Below are positions 10,310 through 18,603 of a DNA stretch of 54,685 nucleotides, in pieces. Position numbers and translations under genes: made by a program. The notes beneath the pieces are model-generated. The model worked only from the letters and a program-made list of their open reading frames with translations, was not told the origin of the DNA and ran no database searches. The DNA lies in assembly GCF_000300335.1 (NCBI RefSeq), contig NZ_AMRM01000027.1, forward strand, positions 1 through 54,685, given 5' to 3'. Source of the stretch: Nitratireductor pacificus pht-3B. Its GTDB lineage: Bacteria; Pseudomonadota; Alphaproteobacteria; Rhizobiales; Rhizobiaceae. Within the stretch, counting starts at the first letter, position 1. Each line of letters opens with the position of its first letter.

Positions 10310-12153
10310 TCCGCAGCCTCGCCGACCTCCAGATCCAGGAACCCGCCCGACTGGCGCTGCCAGAGGCTGGCGTAGAGACCGCCCCTGGCCACCAGTTCGT
10401 CATGGGTGCCTTCCTCGACCACGCGGCCCCCGTCCATCACCACCAGCCGGTCCATGGCGGCGATGGTCGAAAGCCGGTGGGCGATGGCGATCACGGTCTT
10501 GCCCTCCATCAGGCGATAGAGGTTTTCCTGGATCGCCGCCTCCACCTCCGAATCGAGCGCCGACGTGGCCTCGTCGAGAATGAGGATCGGCGCATCCTTC
10601 AGCATCACGCGGGCGATGGCAATGCGCTGGCGCTGGCCGCCGGACAATTTTACGCCGCGCTCGCCCACATGGGCGTCGAAGCCCTTCCTTTCCTTCGGGT
10701 CGGTCAGGCCGCCGATGAAGGACAGCGCCTCGGCGCGCCGCGCCGCCTCGATCATCATCTCCTCCGTCGCGTCGGGGCGGCCGTAGAGGATGTTGTCGCG
10801 CACGGAGCGGTGCAGGAGCGAGGTGTCCTGCGTCACCATGCCGATCTGTTCGCGCAGGCTGTCCTGAGTCACGGCGGCGATGTCCTGCCCGTCGATGGTG
10901 ATGCGGCCGCGCTCCAGGTCGTAGAAGCGGAGCAGCAGGTTGACCAGCGTCGACTTGCCGGCGCCCGAGCGGCCGACCAGACCGACCTTCTCGCCGGGTC
11001 TGATCGTCAGCGACAGGTTCTCGATCACGCCACCCTTCTTGCCGTAGTGGAAGCCCACCGCCTCGAAGGCGATGTTGCCCTCGGGCACGGTCAGCGGCGT
11101 CGCGTCCGGCCGGTCGTCGACGACGCGCGGCAGGGAGATCGAGCTGATGCCGTCCTGCACCGTGCCGATGTTCTCGAACAGCGCGGAAAGCTCCCACATG
11201 ATCCATTGCGACATGCCCCACAGGCGCAGCACCAGGCCCAGCGCCACCGCCACGGCCCCGACCGACACCGCGTCGGCGAGCCAAAGCCGGATGCCGAGCA
11301 CGCCCACCAGGAACAGGCAGGTCGAGTTCAGCACGTAGAGGAAGCCGTAGAGGCTGGTGACGAGCCGCATCTGCTGGTGGACGGTGCCGAGAAAGCCGCT
11401 CATGCCCTCCTTGGCGAAGGAGGCCTCGCGGCGCGCATGCGAGAACAGCTTGACCGTCTGGATGTTGGTGTAGCTGTCGACGACGCGGCCGGTCATGATC
11501 GATCGCGCATCGGCCTGGCGCTCGGCGACCTTGCCCAGCCTCGGCACGAAATAGCGCATCAGGAGCACGTAGCAGACCAGCCAGCCGACGAGCGGCAGCG
11601 CGAGCCGCCAGTCGGCGGCGGCGACGATGAACAGCATGCCGGTGAAATAGACGATCACGTAGTTCAGCACGTCGAACAGCTTGATCACGCATTCGCGCAC
11701 CGCGAGCGCCGTCTGCATCAGCTTGGTGGCGATGCGGCCGGCGAACTCGTCCTGGTAGAAGCTCATCGACTGCTTCAGCAGGTAGCGGTGTACCTGCCAG
11801 CGGATGCGCATCGGGTAGTTGCCCATCAGCGTCTGCTGCGAGAGCAACGAGTGGAACCACACCATCAGCGGCAGGCCGATCATCACCAGGAACGACATGG
11901 CCGCCAGCTTCCAGCCCTCCGTCTCCAGGAAGGTCGCGCGGTCGCTCTGCGACAGCCAGTCTACGATGTTGCCGAGGAAGGAGAACATCCACACCTCGGC
12001 GATGGCGATGCACGCCATCAGGATCGCCGCCGGGACCAGATAGGGCCACGCGCCCTTCGTATAATGCAGGCAGAAGGCCACCAGCGTCCGCGGCGGCTCC
12101 TGCGGTTCCTCGCTCGGGAAAGGGTCGAGCCTTCGTTCAAACCATTGGAACAT
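10306..12153 (-). CDS. ABC exporter, fused permease-ATPase (first gene of pair)
   Basis: A 615-residue half-transporter paralogous to the next gene. It has a membrane domain (about 35-320), Walker A GRSGAGKS (about 393-400), Q-loop VTQDT, signature LSGGQRQ (about 501), Walker B ILILDEATSALD (about 522) and AHRLST. Both ATPase sites of a putative heterodimer therefore look canonical rather than one being degenerate. The ATG at 12153 has GAAGGA 11 nt upstream. It follows the unusual leader-unit region on the same strand, separated by a strong stem-loop (12234-12263), so read-through from that region is possible but not shown. Confidence 0.92.
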
Positions 12154-12233
12154 TGTCGCGTGCGTCCTTCGTCCGCCTCCGCCGCCCGTCGCGTTTCCGC
12201 GCGACCATCGGCCGGAGGCCTGTTTCTAGAGGG

Positions 12234-12263
12234 CCTTTGCGGGCGCATTGCGGCCCGCAAAGG
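12234..12263. other. Strong stem-loop between leader-unit region and ABC genes
   Basis: Perfect 11-bp arms, CCTTTGCGGGC and GCCCGCAAAGG, flank an 8-nt loop. No run of T follows on either strand, so intrinsic termination is uncertain. The hairpin sits 75 nt beyond the stop of the 97-codon ORF and 81 bp before the ABC gene start. Confidence 0.5.
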
Positions 12264-12337
12264 TTGTTTCAGCGCTGCCCCCGGGCAGCGTCAGGAGCGG
12301 GATCGCCGGGCCTGCGTCCGAATGGATGCAGCGCGGT

Positions 12338-12631
12338 CTAGCGGTGTCCCTTGCGCGGCCCGGCCGGGGTCGGGCTGTGCGAAGCCTGCCGTCCCTGGCC
12401 GTGGACTGGTCCGGGGTTGGCGGCGGATTTGAGTCCCTTGTCGCCCTTCCATATAGGAGCGGCGGCGGGCGTCTGTACGGGCTTGCCGAGGGCGGTCCTG
12501 AAGGCTCCTGACAGGGTGCTGGCGGGAGCGGGTTCCTGGTGCCGCCCGGATGCTGGCGTCGTCGCCGTCGGGGTTGCGTCGTTGTGCGGGTTTTCGGACG
12601 CCGCGCGTCCGTTGCGATTGCGAGCAGTCAT
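12338..12631 (-). CDS. Hypothetical 97-residue protein, downstream ORF of leader unit 2
   Basis: An ORF of 97 codons begins MTARNRNGRAASENPHNDA. It is rich in Ala, Pro, Gly, Thr and Lys with no hydrophobic core, so it would be a disordered, basic protein. There is only a weak Shine-Dalgarno (GGA about 9 nt before the ATG). Its main support is position: the ATG is exactly 98 nt after the stop of a tiny ORF, as in the neighbouring unit. I recognise no family. It may be a real small protein, or the transcript may act as RNA. Confidence 0.4.
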   Translation of the reverse strand: MTARNRNGRAASENPHNDATPTATTPASGRHQEPAPASTLSGAFRTALGKPVQTPAAAPIWKGDKGLKSAANPGPVHGQGRQASHSPTPAGPRKGHR

Positions 12632-12729
12632 GATGCGAATCCAAAAAGTGTTCCGGAAGGATGTGTCCGGCGGATTCGCTCGCGTCCTGCTTCAGCAGGC
12701 GGTGAAGAACGGGAGAACGAAAACCGCCG

Positions 12730-12798
12730 TCAGGCCTCGTGGCGCACTGCCGTCCAGGGACGCAGGCCGACGAGGGAGGTGTGCATTGAATGATCCAT
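12730..12798 (-). CDS. Tiny ORF (22 codons) of leader unit 2
   Basis: The sequence is MDHSMHTSLVGLRPWTAVRHEA, with a strong ribosome site (GGAGG, 5 nt from the ATG) and a TATAAG box 41 nt upstream of the ATG. It lies upstream of the 97-codon ORF at 98 nt distance. It resembles unit 1's tiny ORF in its Met/His-rich start rather than in detailed sequence. A regulatory leader peptide or an independent microprotein are both possible; translation is inferred from the ribosome site. Confidence 0.5.
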   Translation of the reverse strand: MDHSMHTSLVGLRPWTAVRHEA

Positions 12799-12833
12799 TG
12801 CCGCCTCCAGCGGTGTTGGTTGATGGGGCGGCT

Positions 12834-12839
12834 CTTATA
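12834..12839 (-). promoter_or_regulatory. -10-like box TATAAG of leader unit 2
   Basis: TATAAG is followed by a GC-rich discriminator (AGCCGCCCC), as at alphaproteobacterial promoters of growth-regulated genes; compare TATAGA with CCCGCC upstream of rplY. No good TTGACA-like -35 is visible at 17 bp spacing. The same box at the same distance from the ATG occurs in unit 1. Confidence 0.45.
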
Positions 12840-12934
12840 GCCGCCGCGGGGATTTTTGGACAGTGGCGCGAACGCACCGCCCGACCATGGCAGGCCGGAC
12901 GGACGGTGCGAAACGGGGGCCGGTTGCGGCGCGA

Positions 12935-13189
12935 TCATCGAAACCATCCCGCCAGCCGGTCGCGCCATGATGGACGGACGGCCGGTTCTGCGCGCGTGAG
13001 ATCGACGTCGGGCAGCTGCCCGCGATGGGGACGCCTGCGCGCGACGCCGTCAAGCGGCAGGCGCGCGCCGAGGGTCAGGGCCCAGGCGGCGAGCTTCCGG
13101 TCGTGCAGTGTCTGCCGGGTCGGGTCGAAGGCTGGAACGTCCGGACTCGGCGGTCGGCCTTTCGGCCGCTGGGGAAAACGGTTGTGCAT
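12935..13189 (-). CDS. Hypothetical 84-residue protein, downstream ORF of leader unit 1
   Basis: An 84-codon ORF with a good Shine-Dalgarno (GAGGA, 8 nt before the ATG at 13189). It starts MHNRFPQRPKGRPPSPDVP and ends RPSWRDRLAGWFR. It is basic and Pro/Arg-rich at first, with a short amphipathic segment (HDRKLAAWALTLGARL) in the middle. I recognise no family. The start lies exactly 98 nt after the stop of the 17-codon ORF, the same geometry as unit 2, although the two downstream proteins are not clearly alike. Confidence 0.5.
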   Translation of the reverse strand: MHNRFPQRPKGRPPSPDVPAFDPTRQTLHDRKLAAWALTLGARLPLDGVARRRPHRGQLPDVDLTRAEPAVRPSWRDRLAGWFR

Positions 13190-13287
13190 CGAAACAGTCC
13201 TCGGGAAACGGAAGGCGGCTTCCGGCGGAACTCGAGACGATGCTTCAGCGTGTGTGGGAAACTGTGCTGTTCGAACCGAGACCGCCG

Positions 13288-13341
13288 CTAGGCGGAATGC
13301 CCGTTGGCGTGGAGCCAGGTCATATGCGTCATCATGTTCAT
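13288..13341 (-). CDS. Tiny ORF (17 codons) of leader unit 1
   Basis: The sequence is MNMMTHMTWLHANGHSA, preceded by AAGGAG at good spacing (6-7 nt). Four of the first six residues are Met, and three His occur in 17 positions. It lies 41 nt downstream of a TATAAG box. The codon bias toward Met and His could suit a leader peptide sensing an amino acid or metal, but no terminator/antiterminator pair is evident in the following 98 nt. It could equally be a stand-alone microprotein. Confidence 0.5.
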   Translation of the reverse strand: MNMMTHMTWLHANGHSA

Positions 13342-13376
13342 GCCTTTCTCCTTCGGTTCGCGTTGACAGTGGGGCG

Positions 13377-13382
13377 CTTATA
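13377..13382 (-). promoter_or_regulatory. -10-like box TATAAG of leader unit 1
   Basis: TATAAG followed by CGCCCCACTGTCAAC lies 41 nt (counted from its first base) before the tiny-ORF ATG, the same as in unit 2. A convincing -35 is not visible at 17 bp. Confidence 0.45.
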
Positions 13383-13498
13383 CCGGCAGTTGCGGCCAGT
13401 GGCCAGAGCGGTTCACGCTTTCCGTGCATCCCGCAGGCGAGTGTGTCCCGGCAGCCACACCCAGCCACGTCGCCAGCCATGTCGAAAGACACAGCCAG

Positions 13499-13945
13499 AT
13501 GCATATCGCCCTTTACCAGCCCGACATTCCCGGAAACACCGGCGCGATCCTGCGCCTTGCCGCGTGTCTCGGCCTCACCGTCGACATCATCGAGCCGGCC
13601 GGCTTCGACCTGTCCGACCGCAATCTGAAGCGCGCCGGCATGGACTATATCGAGCGGGCGACGCTGGTGCGTCACGCGTCCTGGGACGCGTTCGAGGCGT
13701 GGCGGCGGGGCGAGCGTCGGCGCCTGCTCCTGTTTTCGACGCGCGCCGCGACGGCCTACACGGATTTCGTCTTCAGGCCCGACGATGTTCTGCTGTTCGG
13801 TCGGGAATCGTCCGGGGTGCCGGAGGCCGTCCACGAGGCGGCCGACGCGCGGCTGCTGATCGCCATGCAGGAAGGCGCGCGCAGCCTCAATCTGGCGATG
13901 AGCGCGGCGATGGCCGCCGGCGAGGCGCTGCGGCAGACGCGATGA
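13499..13945 (+). CDS. trmL: tRNA (cytidine(34)-2'-O)-methyltransferase, TrmL
   Basis: A 148-residue single-domain SPOUT methyltransferase, the normal TrmL length. Visible motifs are PEIPGN-like PDIPGNTGAILRLAACLG (8-25), GRESSGVP (101-108) and SLNLAMSAAMAAGEALRQ near the C-terminus, which form the knotted SAM-binding site. TrmL methylates the ribose at the wobble position of tRNA-Leu species. The ATG at 13499 aligns with the usual MHIALYQPDIPGN start; the upstream in-frame extension is not family-like. The gene is followed by a convergent conserved hypothetical. Confidence 0.93.
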   Translation: MHIALYQPDIPGNTGAILRLAACLGLTVDIIEPAGFDLSDRNLKRAGMDYIERATLVRHASWDAFEAWRRGERRRLLLFSTRAATAYTDFVFRPDDVLLFGRESSGVPEAVHEAADARLLIAMQEGARSLNLAMSAAMAAGEALRQTR

Positions 13946-14029
13946 GCGGGCAGGGGCCAAGCGTTTCCTTCCTCCGTTGCGGAAAGGAAGGATGCATACG
14001 GCTTCAAGCTAGCTTGAGGTCAAGGGGGA

Positions 14030-14287
14030 TCAGTCGGCGCTCGGCAGGCGGCGCATGGTGAACTCGATCATGTCGCCGGGGCGCTCGCACCAGCTCTCGA
14101 TCTCGGTCCAGTAGGCCTGCTTGGGCCAGCGCTCCAGCCATTCGCGGGCCTTGGCGCGGGCCTGGGGGCGGGGCAGCGCGAAGGTCTCCCGCAAGAAACC
14201 GTCGCGCGGCATGCGGCTTGCCTTGGCGCGGTGCTTGTCGATACTGCGCTTCAGCCCTTCCAGCGGCGGTTTTGCGGGCACACGCAC
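14030..14287 (-). CDS. Conserved-looking hypothetical protein (85 aa)
   Basis: The frame from a GTG at 14287 is preceded by AAGGAG at 7 nt, a strong site that decides the start. The protein is basic with many Trp and Arg (REWLERWPKQAYWTEIESW) and ends GDMIEFTMRRLPSAD. There are no membrane segments. I recognise no named family. It is divergent from hemF (start 14408) with a 120-bp shared spacer. The coding sense is supported by the ribosome site and a balanced amino-acid composition. Confidence 0.7.
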   Translation of the reverse strand: MRVPAKPPLEGLKRSIDKHRAKASRMPRDGFLRETFALPRPQARAKAREWLERWPKQAYWTEIESWCERPGDMIEFTMRRLPSAD

Positions 14288-14407
14288 GAAAGAACTCCTT
14301 GACCCGTCTGCCAGGAAGCTTAGGCAACACGTTTGGAAATAGCGAGTCATTTGTAGGACCGCGTCGGGGCGCTTTGGCGGCGTCCGCCGGGTCCGGAAGG
14401 AAACGAG

Positions 14408-15322
14408 ATGCAGAAACCGGACATCCCGGTCGGCCTGCCTGAAGGCCTGGAAGACAAGAAGACCGCCGCGAGGGCATGGTTCGAGGAATTGCGCGACCGC
14501 CTGTGCGCCGCCTTCGAGGCGATCGAGGACGAACTCACCGGCCCGCTCTCGACGCGCACGCCCGGTCGCTTCGAGCAGACGCCCTGGCAGCGCGAGGAAG
14601 GGGCGGGCGGCGGCGGCGTCATGTCGATCATGCATGGCCGCGTGTTCGAGAAGGTCGGCATCCACGTCTCCACCGTGCATGGCGAATTCTCGCCCGAGTT
14701 CCGCCAGCAGATTCCCGGCGCCGACGAAGACCCGCGCTTCTGGGCGTCCGGCATCTCGCTGATCGCCCATCCGCAGAACCCGCATGTGCCGGCCGTTCAC
14801 ATGAACACGCGCATGGTCGTGACCACACGGCAGTGGTTCGGCGGCGGGGCCGACCTGACGCCGGTGCTCGACCGGCGGCGCAGCCAGGAGGATGCCGACG
14901 CGCAGGCCTTCCACCAGGCGATGAAGTTCGTCTGCGACCGGCACGCGGCAATCGTCGATTACGAGAAGTACAAGGCCTGGTGCGACGAGTATTTCTTCCT
15001 GCCGCACCGCAACGAGGCGCGCGGCATCGGCGGCATCTTCTACGACTGGCTGAAGACGCCGGAGGAGAACGGCGGCTGGCAGGCCGATTTCGAGTTCACC
15101 CGCGACGTGGGCCGCGCCTTCGCCATCGTCTATCCGCATCTGGTGCGCAAGAACTTCAACACCAACTGGACGGAAGCTGACCGCGAGGAACAGCTCGTGC
15201 GCCGCGGCCGCTACGTGGAGTTCAACCTGCTCTACGACCGCGGCACGATCTTCGGGCTGAAGACGGGCGGCAATGTCGATTCCATCCTGTCCAGCCTGCC
15301 GCCCGAGGTGAAGTGGCCGTAA
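14408..15322 (+). CDS. hemF: Oxygen-dependent coproporphyrinogen III oxidase
   Basis: A 304-residue enzyme of normal HemF length. Diagnostic stretches are [37 protein letters not shown], and FYDWL with the C-terminal [19 protein letters not shown]. It oxidatively decarboxylates two propionates of coproporphyrinogen III to give protoporphyrinogen IX, using O2. Heme supply fits the nearby cytochrome bc1 genes, though they are not in one operon. The ATG at 14408 has AAGGAAACGAG upstream. Confidence 0.96.
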   Translation: MQKPDIPVGLPEGLEDKKTAARAWFEELRDRLCAAFEAIEDELTGPLSTRTPGRFEQTPWQREEGAGGGGVMSIMHGRVFEKVGIHVSTVHGEFSPEFRQQIPGADEDPRFWASGISLIAHPQNPHVPAVHMNTRMVVTTRQWFGGGADLTPVLDRRRSQEDADAQAFHQAMKFVCDRHAAIVDYEKYKAWCDEYFFLPHRNEARGIGGIFYDWLKTPEENGGWQADFEFTRDVGRAFAIVYPHLVRKNFNTNWTEADREEQLVRRGRYVEFNLLYDRGTIFGLKTGGNVDSILSSLPPEVKWP

Positions 15323-15468
15323 TCCGGCACACGGTCCTTCAAGGTGCGGCGGGGCGCGGCTGCATGCTTCAGTTTCGCTGATCTCTGGGGCCTGCGCTTT
15401 TGATTTGAGAATCCCGGGCTTTCGGGGTTCCATGGCGCTGCCGTTGCGAAGGGCGGTGGAGCGGGGAA

Positions 15469-16365
15469 ATGCCGATGCGGTTGCCGCATTTTCTCCTGGC
15501 GCTGCTGGTGGCGGTGGTCTGGGGTTTCAATTTCGTGGTCATCGAGGTCGGCCTCGGGAGCTTCCCGCCGATCCTGTTCTCGGCGCTGCGCTTCGTTGTC
15601 GCTGCGCTGCCGCTCGCCTTTCTCCTGCCGCGGCCGAAAGTGGCCTGGCGCTACGTCTTCGGGGTCGGCATCTTCCTCGGCACCATCCAGTTCACGCTGC
15701 TGTTCATGGCGATGGATGTCGGGCTGCCGGCGGGGCTTGCCTCGCTGGTCCTCCAGGTGCAGGCGTTCTTCACGATCCTGCTCGCCGCCGCCCTTCTCGG
15801 CGAGCGGCCCGGCATGCTCCAGCTTCTCGGCACGGCGGTGGCCTTCTGCGGCATCGGCCTGATCGCCCTGACGGTCGATGGACGTTTCACTGCGCTCGGT
15901 CTGGCCCTGGCCATCGGCGCCGCGCTGTCCTGGTCCGTCTCGAACCTGATCATCCGCAGGGCGGGGAAGGTCGACATGCTGCACCTGATGGTGCATGCCA
16001 GCCTCATCCCGCCGCTGCCGTTGCTTGCCCTTTCGTTCGCCGTCGAGGGCTGGGACAGGCAGTATGCGGCCTTCGTCAATCTCGACTGGCTCGGCGTCGG
16101 CGCGCTGCTCTACATCGCCTTCGGCGCGACGATCTTCGGCTTCGCCGTCTGGGGCAAGCTGATCCGCACCTATGGGGCGGGGCAGGTGGCGCCGTTCTCG
16201 CTGCTGGTGCCGATCTTCGGCATGAGTTCTTCCGCGCTGGTGCTCGGCGAGGCGTTCGGCCCGATGCGCATCGCGGCCGCCTGCCTCGTCCTGTTCGGGC
16301 TCATGCTCACCGTGATCAGGAAGAGAGCGCCGGCCGCCATCGAGGCGGCGCCGGGCGGCGTCTGA
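15469..16365 (+). CDS. EamA/DMT-family transporter
   Basis: A 298-residue membrane protein with about ten hydrophobic helices arranged as two EamA repeats (about 8-138 and 150-285). The first opens with VVWGFNFVVIEVGL and the second with GAALSWSVSNLIIRRAG. Drug/metabolite-superfamily members export amino acids or metabolites; the substrate is not predictable. The ATG at 15469 is preceded by GCGGGGAA; a second ATG lies two codons on. The gene converges on a LysE exporter that ends 23 bp away. Confidence 0.92.
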   Translation: MPMRLPHFLLALLVAVVWGFNFVVIEVGLGSFPPILFSALRFVVAALPLAFLLPRPKVAWRYVFGVGIFLGTIQFTLLFMAMDVGLPAGLASLVLQVQAFFTILLAAALLGERPGMLQLLGTAVAFCGIGLIALTVDGRFTALGLALAIGAALSWSVSNLIIRRAGKVDMLHLMVHASLIPPLPLLALSFAVEGWDRQYAAFVNLDWLGVGALLYIAFGATIFGFAVWGKLIRTYGAGQVAPFSLLVPIFGMSSSALVLGEAFGPMRIAAACLVLFGLMLTVIRKRAPAAIEAAPGGV

Positions 16366-16387
16366 TCCCGCCTGCGTGTCGCGCGTC

Positions 16388-17020
16388 TCAGGGCCGCATC
16401 GTCGCCAGTTTCAGCCCGAAGCCGATGAACACGGCGCCGGTCGTCGCCTTCAGCCAGCGCTGCGCGGTGGCGCGGGTGCCGAAATTCTTCAGCGTCGAGA
16501 ACAGGAGCACGAGGGCCGAGAACCAGACGATGTTCAGCAGGGAGTGGATCACGACCAGCAGGAACGCCCACAGGGTCGCGTCGGCGTTGACCGGGATGAA
16601 CTGCGGAAACGCCGCCAGGTAGAACATCGAGACTTTTGGGTTCAGCGCGTTGGTCAGAAAACCCTCGGCGGCCGCCTTCGCCAGCGTGCGGCGGCGCTTG
16701 GCCGGCGCCACCGGCGGGGCGATGGAGACGCCCTTCCAGGCCTGCCACAGCGCCTTGACCCCCACATAGCAGAGATAGGCGGCACCCAGCATCTTCACGA
16801 TGAAGAAGGCGGTGGCCGACTGCACCAGGATGATCGAGATGCCGAGGATCGACAGCGCCCCGTGCAGGTAGAAGGCGGCGAAGAAGCCGGCGATGTTGGC
16901 GAAGCCGGCCGCCTTGCCGGAGGTCGGCACGGTCTTGGCGATCAGGACGCCGTTGGGGCCGGGCGACATAACGAGCAGCGCGGCGACGAGGGTGAAGGTT
17001 GCAAGTTCCACGAGGGTCAT
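16388..17020 (-). CDS. LysE-family translocator
   Basis: A 210-residue inner-membrane protein with the LysE/RhtB signature SPGPNG at 19-24, about six helices, and NALNPKVSMFYLAAFPQF in the middle (the NPK motif of the family). Such proteins export amino acids or homoserine-lactone-like compounds. The ATG at 17020 gives the usual N-terminus; the open frame upstream overlaps the DUF6665 gene on the other strand and is a shadow. It is divergent from the DUF6665 gene with 96 bp between starts. Confidence 0.92.
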   Translation of the reverse strand: MTLVELATFTLVAALLVMSPGPNGVLIAKTVPTSGKAAGFANIAGFFAAFYLHGALSILGISIILVQSATAFFIVKMLGAAYLCYVGVKALWQAWKGVSIAPPVAPAKRRRTLAKAAAEGFLTNALNPKVSMFYLAAFPQFIPVNADATLWAFLLVVIHSLLNIVWFSALVLLFSTLKNFGTRATAQRWLKATTGAVFIGFGLKLATMRP

Positions 17021-17116
17021 GGCAGCGGCGCCCGGCGGGTTGAAGAAGCGTGTCCGAAGCGGCAAGCTATGCCTGCTCGACCCTCTTGTCGAGATGTGGG
17101 ATCTGGACGACACACC

Positions 17117-17434
17117 ATGCTGAAACTGCCGAACACGATCACCGGCCTCGTCGCGCATCCGCTGAGCGGCGATGCGGTGCTGCAGCAGGAGATCGTCGCC
17201 GAGCAGGCGTCTTCGCTCGGCCATGCCGGGCGCCGCGCGGCACTGGCGCTCGAACGGTTGGCCGGCGACGACGGAACGGATGCGGAGCGCGCGCGGCGCC
17301 TGCTCCAGGCGGCGGCGGATGCGGTGCATTCCTATTTCATCCAGCGCGAGCTGTGCGGCTTTCGCGGCCATGAGGCTGTGATCCGCGATCTCGCCATCCC
17401 GGCCCGCGTGCTGGCGCGCCTCGGCGCGCGCTGA
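17117..17434 (+). CDS. DUF6665 family protein
   Basis: A 105-residue helical protein ending with the stretch ADAVHSYFIQRELCGFRGHE and the closing IPARVLARLGA, which I recognise from the DUF6665 family of Hyphomicrobiales. It has no signal peptide and no enzyme motif. The family's function is unknown. The ATG at 17117 is chosen because upstream in-frame sequence is antisense to the LysE gene. Confidence 0.82.
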   Translation: MLKLPNTITGLVAHPLSGDAVLQQEIVAEQASSLGHAGRRAALALERLAGDDGTDAERARRLLQAAADAVHSYFIQRELCGFRGHEAVIRDLAIPARVLARLGAR

Positions 17435-17552
17435 GGCAGTCCGCGCCTGGATCAACGAATTGTGCGGCTTGAAGGCCTTGCCGTTCCGCCCGTGCGCTGG
17501 CACTTGCGTCCGCATGCGCTTGGGCGCTCCCATCCGCGCGAAAGGTTGCATC

Positions 17553-18314
17553 ATGGAAAACCGCTACGGCTCGCTTGCCGCCTGGGTCTATCATCTGGAC
17601 AAGCCGATCGGCCGCTCCTTCGGCGACATCGCCTTCTACACGGAAAGGCTGTCGGGCTGCGATGGCCCCGTGCTCGAGCCGGCGGTCGGCAATGGCCGCA
17701 TCTTCATCCCGCTGCTGGAAGCGGGCATCGACATGCGCGGCTTCGACGCCTCGCCGGAGATGATCGCCCATTGCCGGAAGGAATGCGCCCTTCGCGGGCT
17801 GCCCGCACCCGTCGATCTCCAGCGGTTCGAGACCTTCTCCTATGCCGAGCGCTTCGCGGCGGTGATCGTCCCGGCGGGCTCGTTCCAGCTTGTGACCGAT
17901 CCGGAGACTGCATGCGCCGTGCTGCGGCGGTTCCACGAGGCGCTCCGGCCGGGAGGGCGGCTGATCGTCGATCTCGATCCCCTGTCTTCCCTGGCCGCAG
18001 CACCCGGCGCGGCGCGGCAGTGGCGCGATGGCGACGATCTCCTGACCCTGCGGGAGGATCCCGTCGCGCGCAGCTTCTCCCGGCAGACCGTCCTGTCGCA
18101 GCTGCGCTACGAGCACTGGCGCGACGGAGCGCTTGTCGCCACCGAGCTCGATCTCTTCCATCTGCGTTTCTGGGGGCTTCTCGAGTTCCGGCTGGCGTTG
18201 CGGGAGGCAGGCTTCACGGACATCGTGGTCTGCGGCGACTACCGCCCCGGCACGCCGCCCGAAGAGGACGCCGCGACCTTCACGTTCGAGGCGGTTGCCG
18301 CCGGGTCGGAATGA
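17553..18314 (+). CDS. Class I SAM-dependent methyltransferase
   Basis: A 253-residue Rossmann-fold methyltransferase. Motif I reads VLEPAVGNGRIFIPLLEAG (about 39-57), followed by the acidic D of GFDASPEMI, with LRPGGRLIVDLDP as the post-motif strand. No substrate-specific domain is obvious. The ATG at 17553 (MENRYGS) has GAAAGG upstream; the in-frame extension before it is not family-like. It may be co-transcribed with the DUF6665 gene 118 bp upstream, but nothing fixes its substrate. Confidence 0.9.
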   Translation: MENRYGSLAAWVYHLDKPIGRSFGDIAFYTERLSGCDGPVLEPAVGNGRIFIPLLEAGIDMRGFDASPEMIAHCRKECALRGLPAPVDLQRFETFSYAERFAAVIVPAGSFQLVTDPETACAVLRRFHEALRPGGRLIVDLDPLSSLAAAPGAARQWRDGDDLLTLREDPVARSFSRQTVLSQLRYEHWRDGALVATELDLFHLRFWGLLEFRLALREAGFTDIVVCGDYRPGTPPEEDAATFTFEAVAAGSE

Positions 18315-18603
18315 CCGTCGGCGCCGGGGCTTGTGCGGCCCGGCCGGCCGGGCGACAATTCACGGCGACAAGCCGGCCAATAATAGGAGTTTATCACTCA
18401 TCTTTGTTCGTCGCGTTTTCCCCGCGACAATCTGCCCTGTCCCGGTTCGGGCGTCTGGACAAGTGTCGGCATGGCGCATAGAAACCTTCGAAAAATGCCG
18501 GGGGCAGGGCCGGGCATTTGTTGCCATGGGCAGCGGATTCCCGGGTTTGACGTGCAATAGGGCTTCCTGACCGGCCGAACTGAGGTGAAAGGATCGCAGT
18601 CCC
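18315..18603. other. petABC upstream region, no gene seen
   Basis: The 289 bp between the methyltransferase and petA carry AT-richer stretches (TAATAGGAGTTTATCAC near 18380) and a small hairpin GTCGCG/CGCGAC. I cannot define a clear -35/-10 pair. The bc1 operon promoter is expected here. Confidence 0.4.

Larger units (their letters stand above)
12632..12839 (-). repeat. Leader unit 2, diverged copy of the unit at 13190-13382
   Basis: From the -10-like TATAAG to the tiny-ORF ATG is 41 nt, and from that ORF's stop to the next ATG is 98 nt, both identical to unit 1. Shared blocks include GCCCCA..TCAAC after the -10, a purine-rich ribosome site, GCCT(R)(R)CGGCGGT plus GTTC at the tiny-ORF stop, GCTGAAGCA, TCCGCCGGA and CCTTCCG. 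The coding parts are far less alike than these flanks. This is the pattern of an old duplication with a conserved RNA leader. Confidence 0.7.
13190..13382 (-). repeat. Leader unit 1, diverged copy of the unit at 12632-12839
   Basis: The unit consists of a TATAAG box, 41 nt to the ATG of a 17-codon ORF, and 98 nt from its stop to the next ATG. Blocks shared with unit 2 are listed in that entry. It is divergent from trmL, whose promoter must lie in the same 115-bp spacer (13383-13498) or overlap the unit. Confidence 0.7.

Noticed and set aside
10402-12432. A 676-codon plus-strand frame opposite the ABC genes
   Set aside because: It is the mirror of two well-conserved ABC exporters and has no protein-like motifs.
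16388-17554. LysE frame extended upstream to 17554
   Set aside because: The extension is antisense to the DUF6665 gene. The family N-terminus MTLVELATF begins at 17020.
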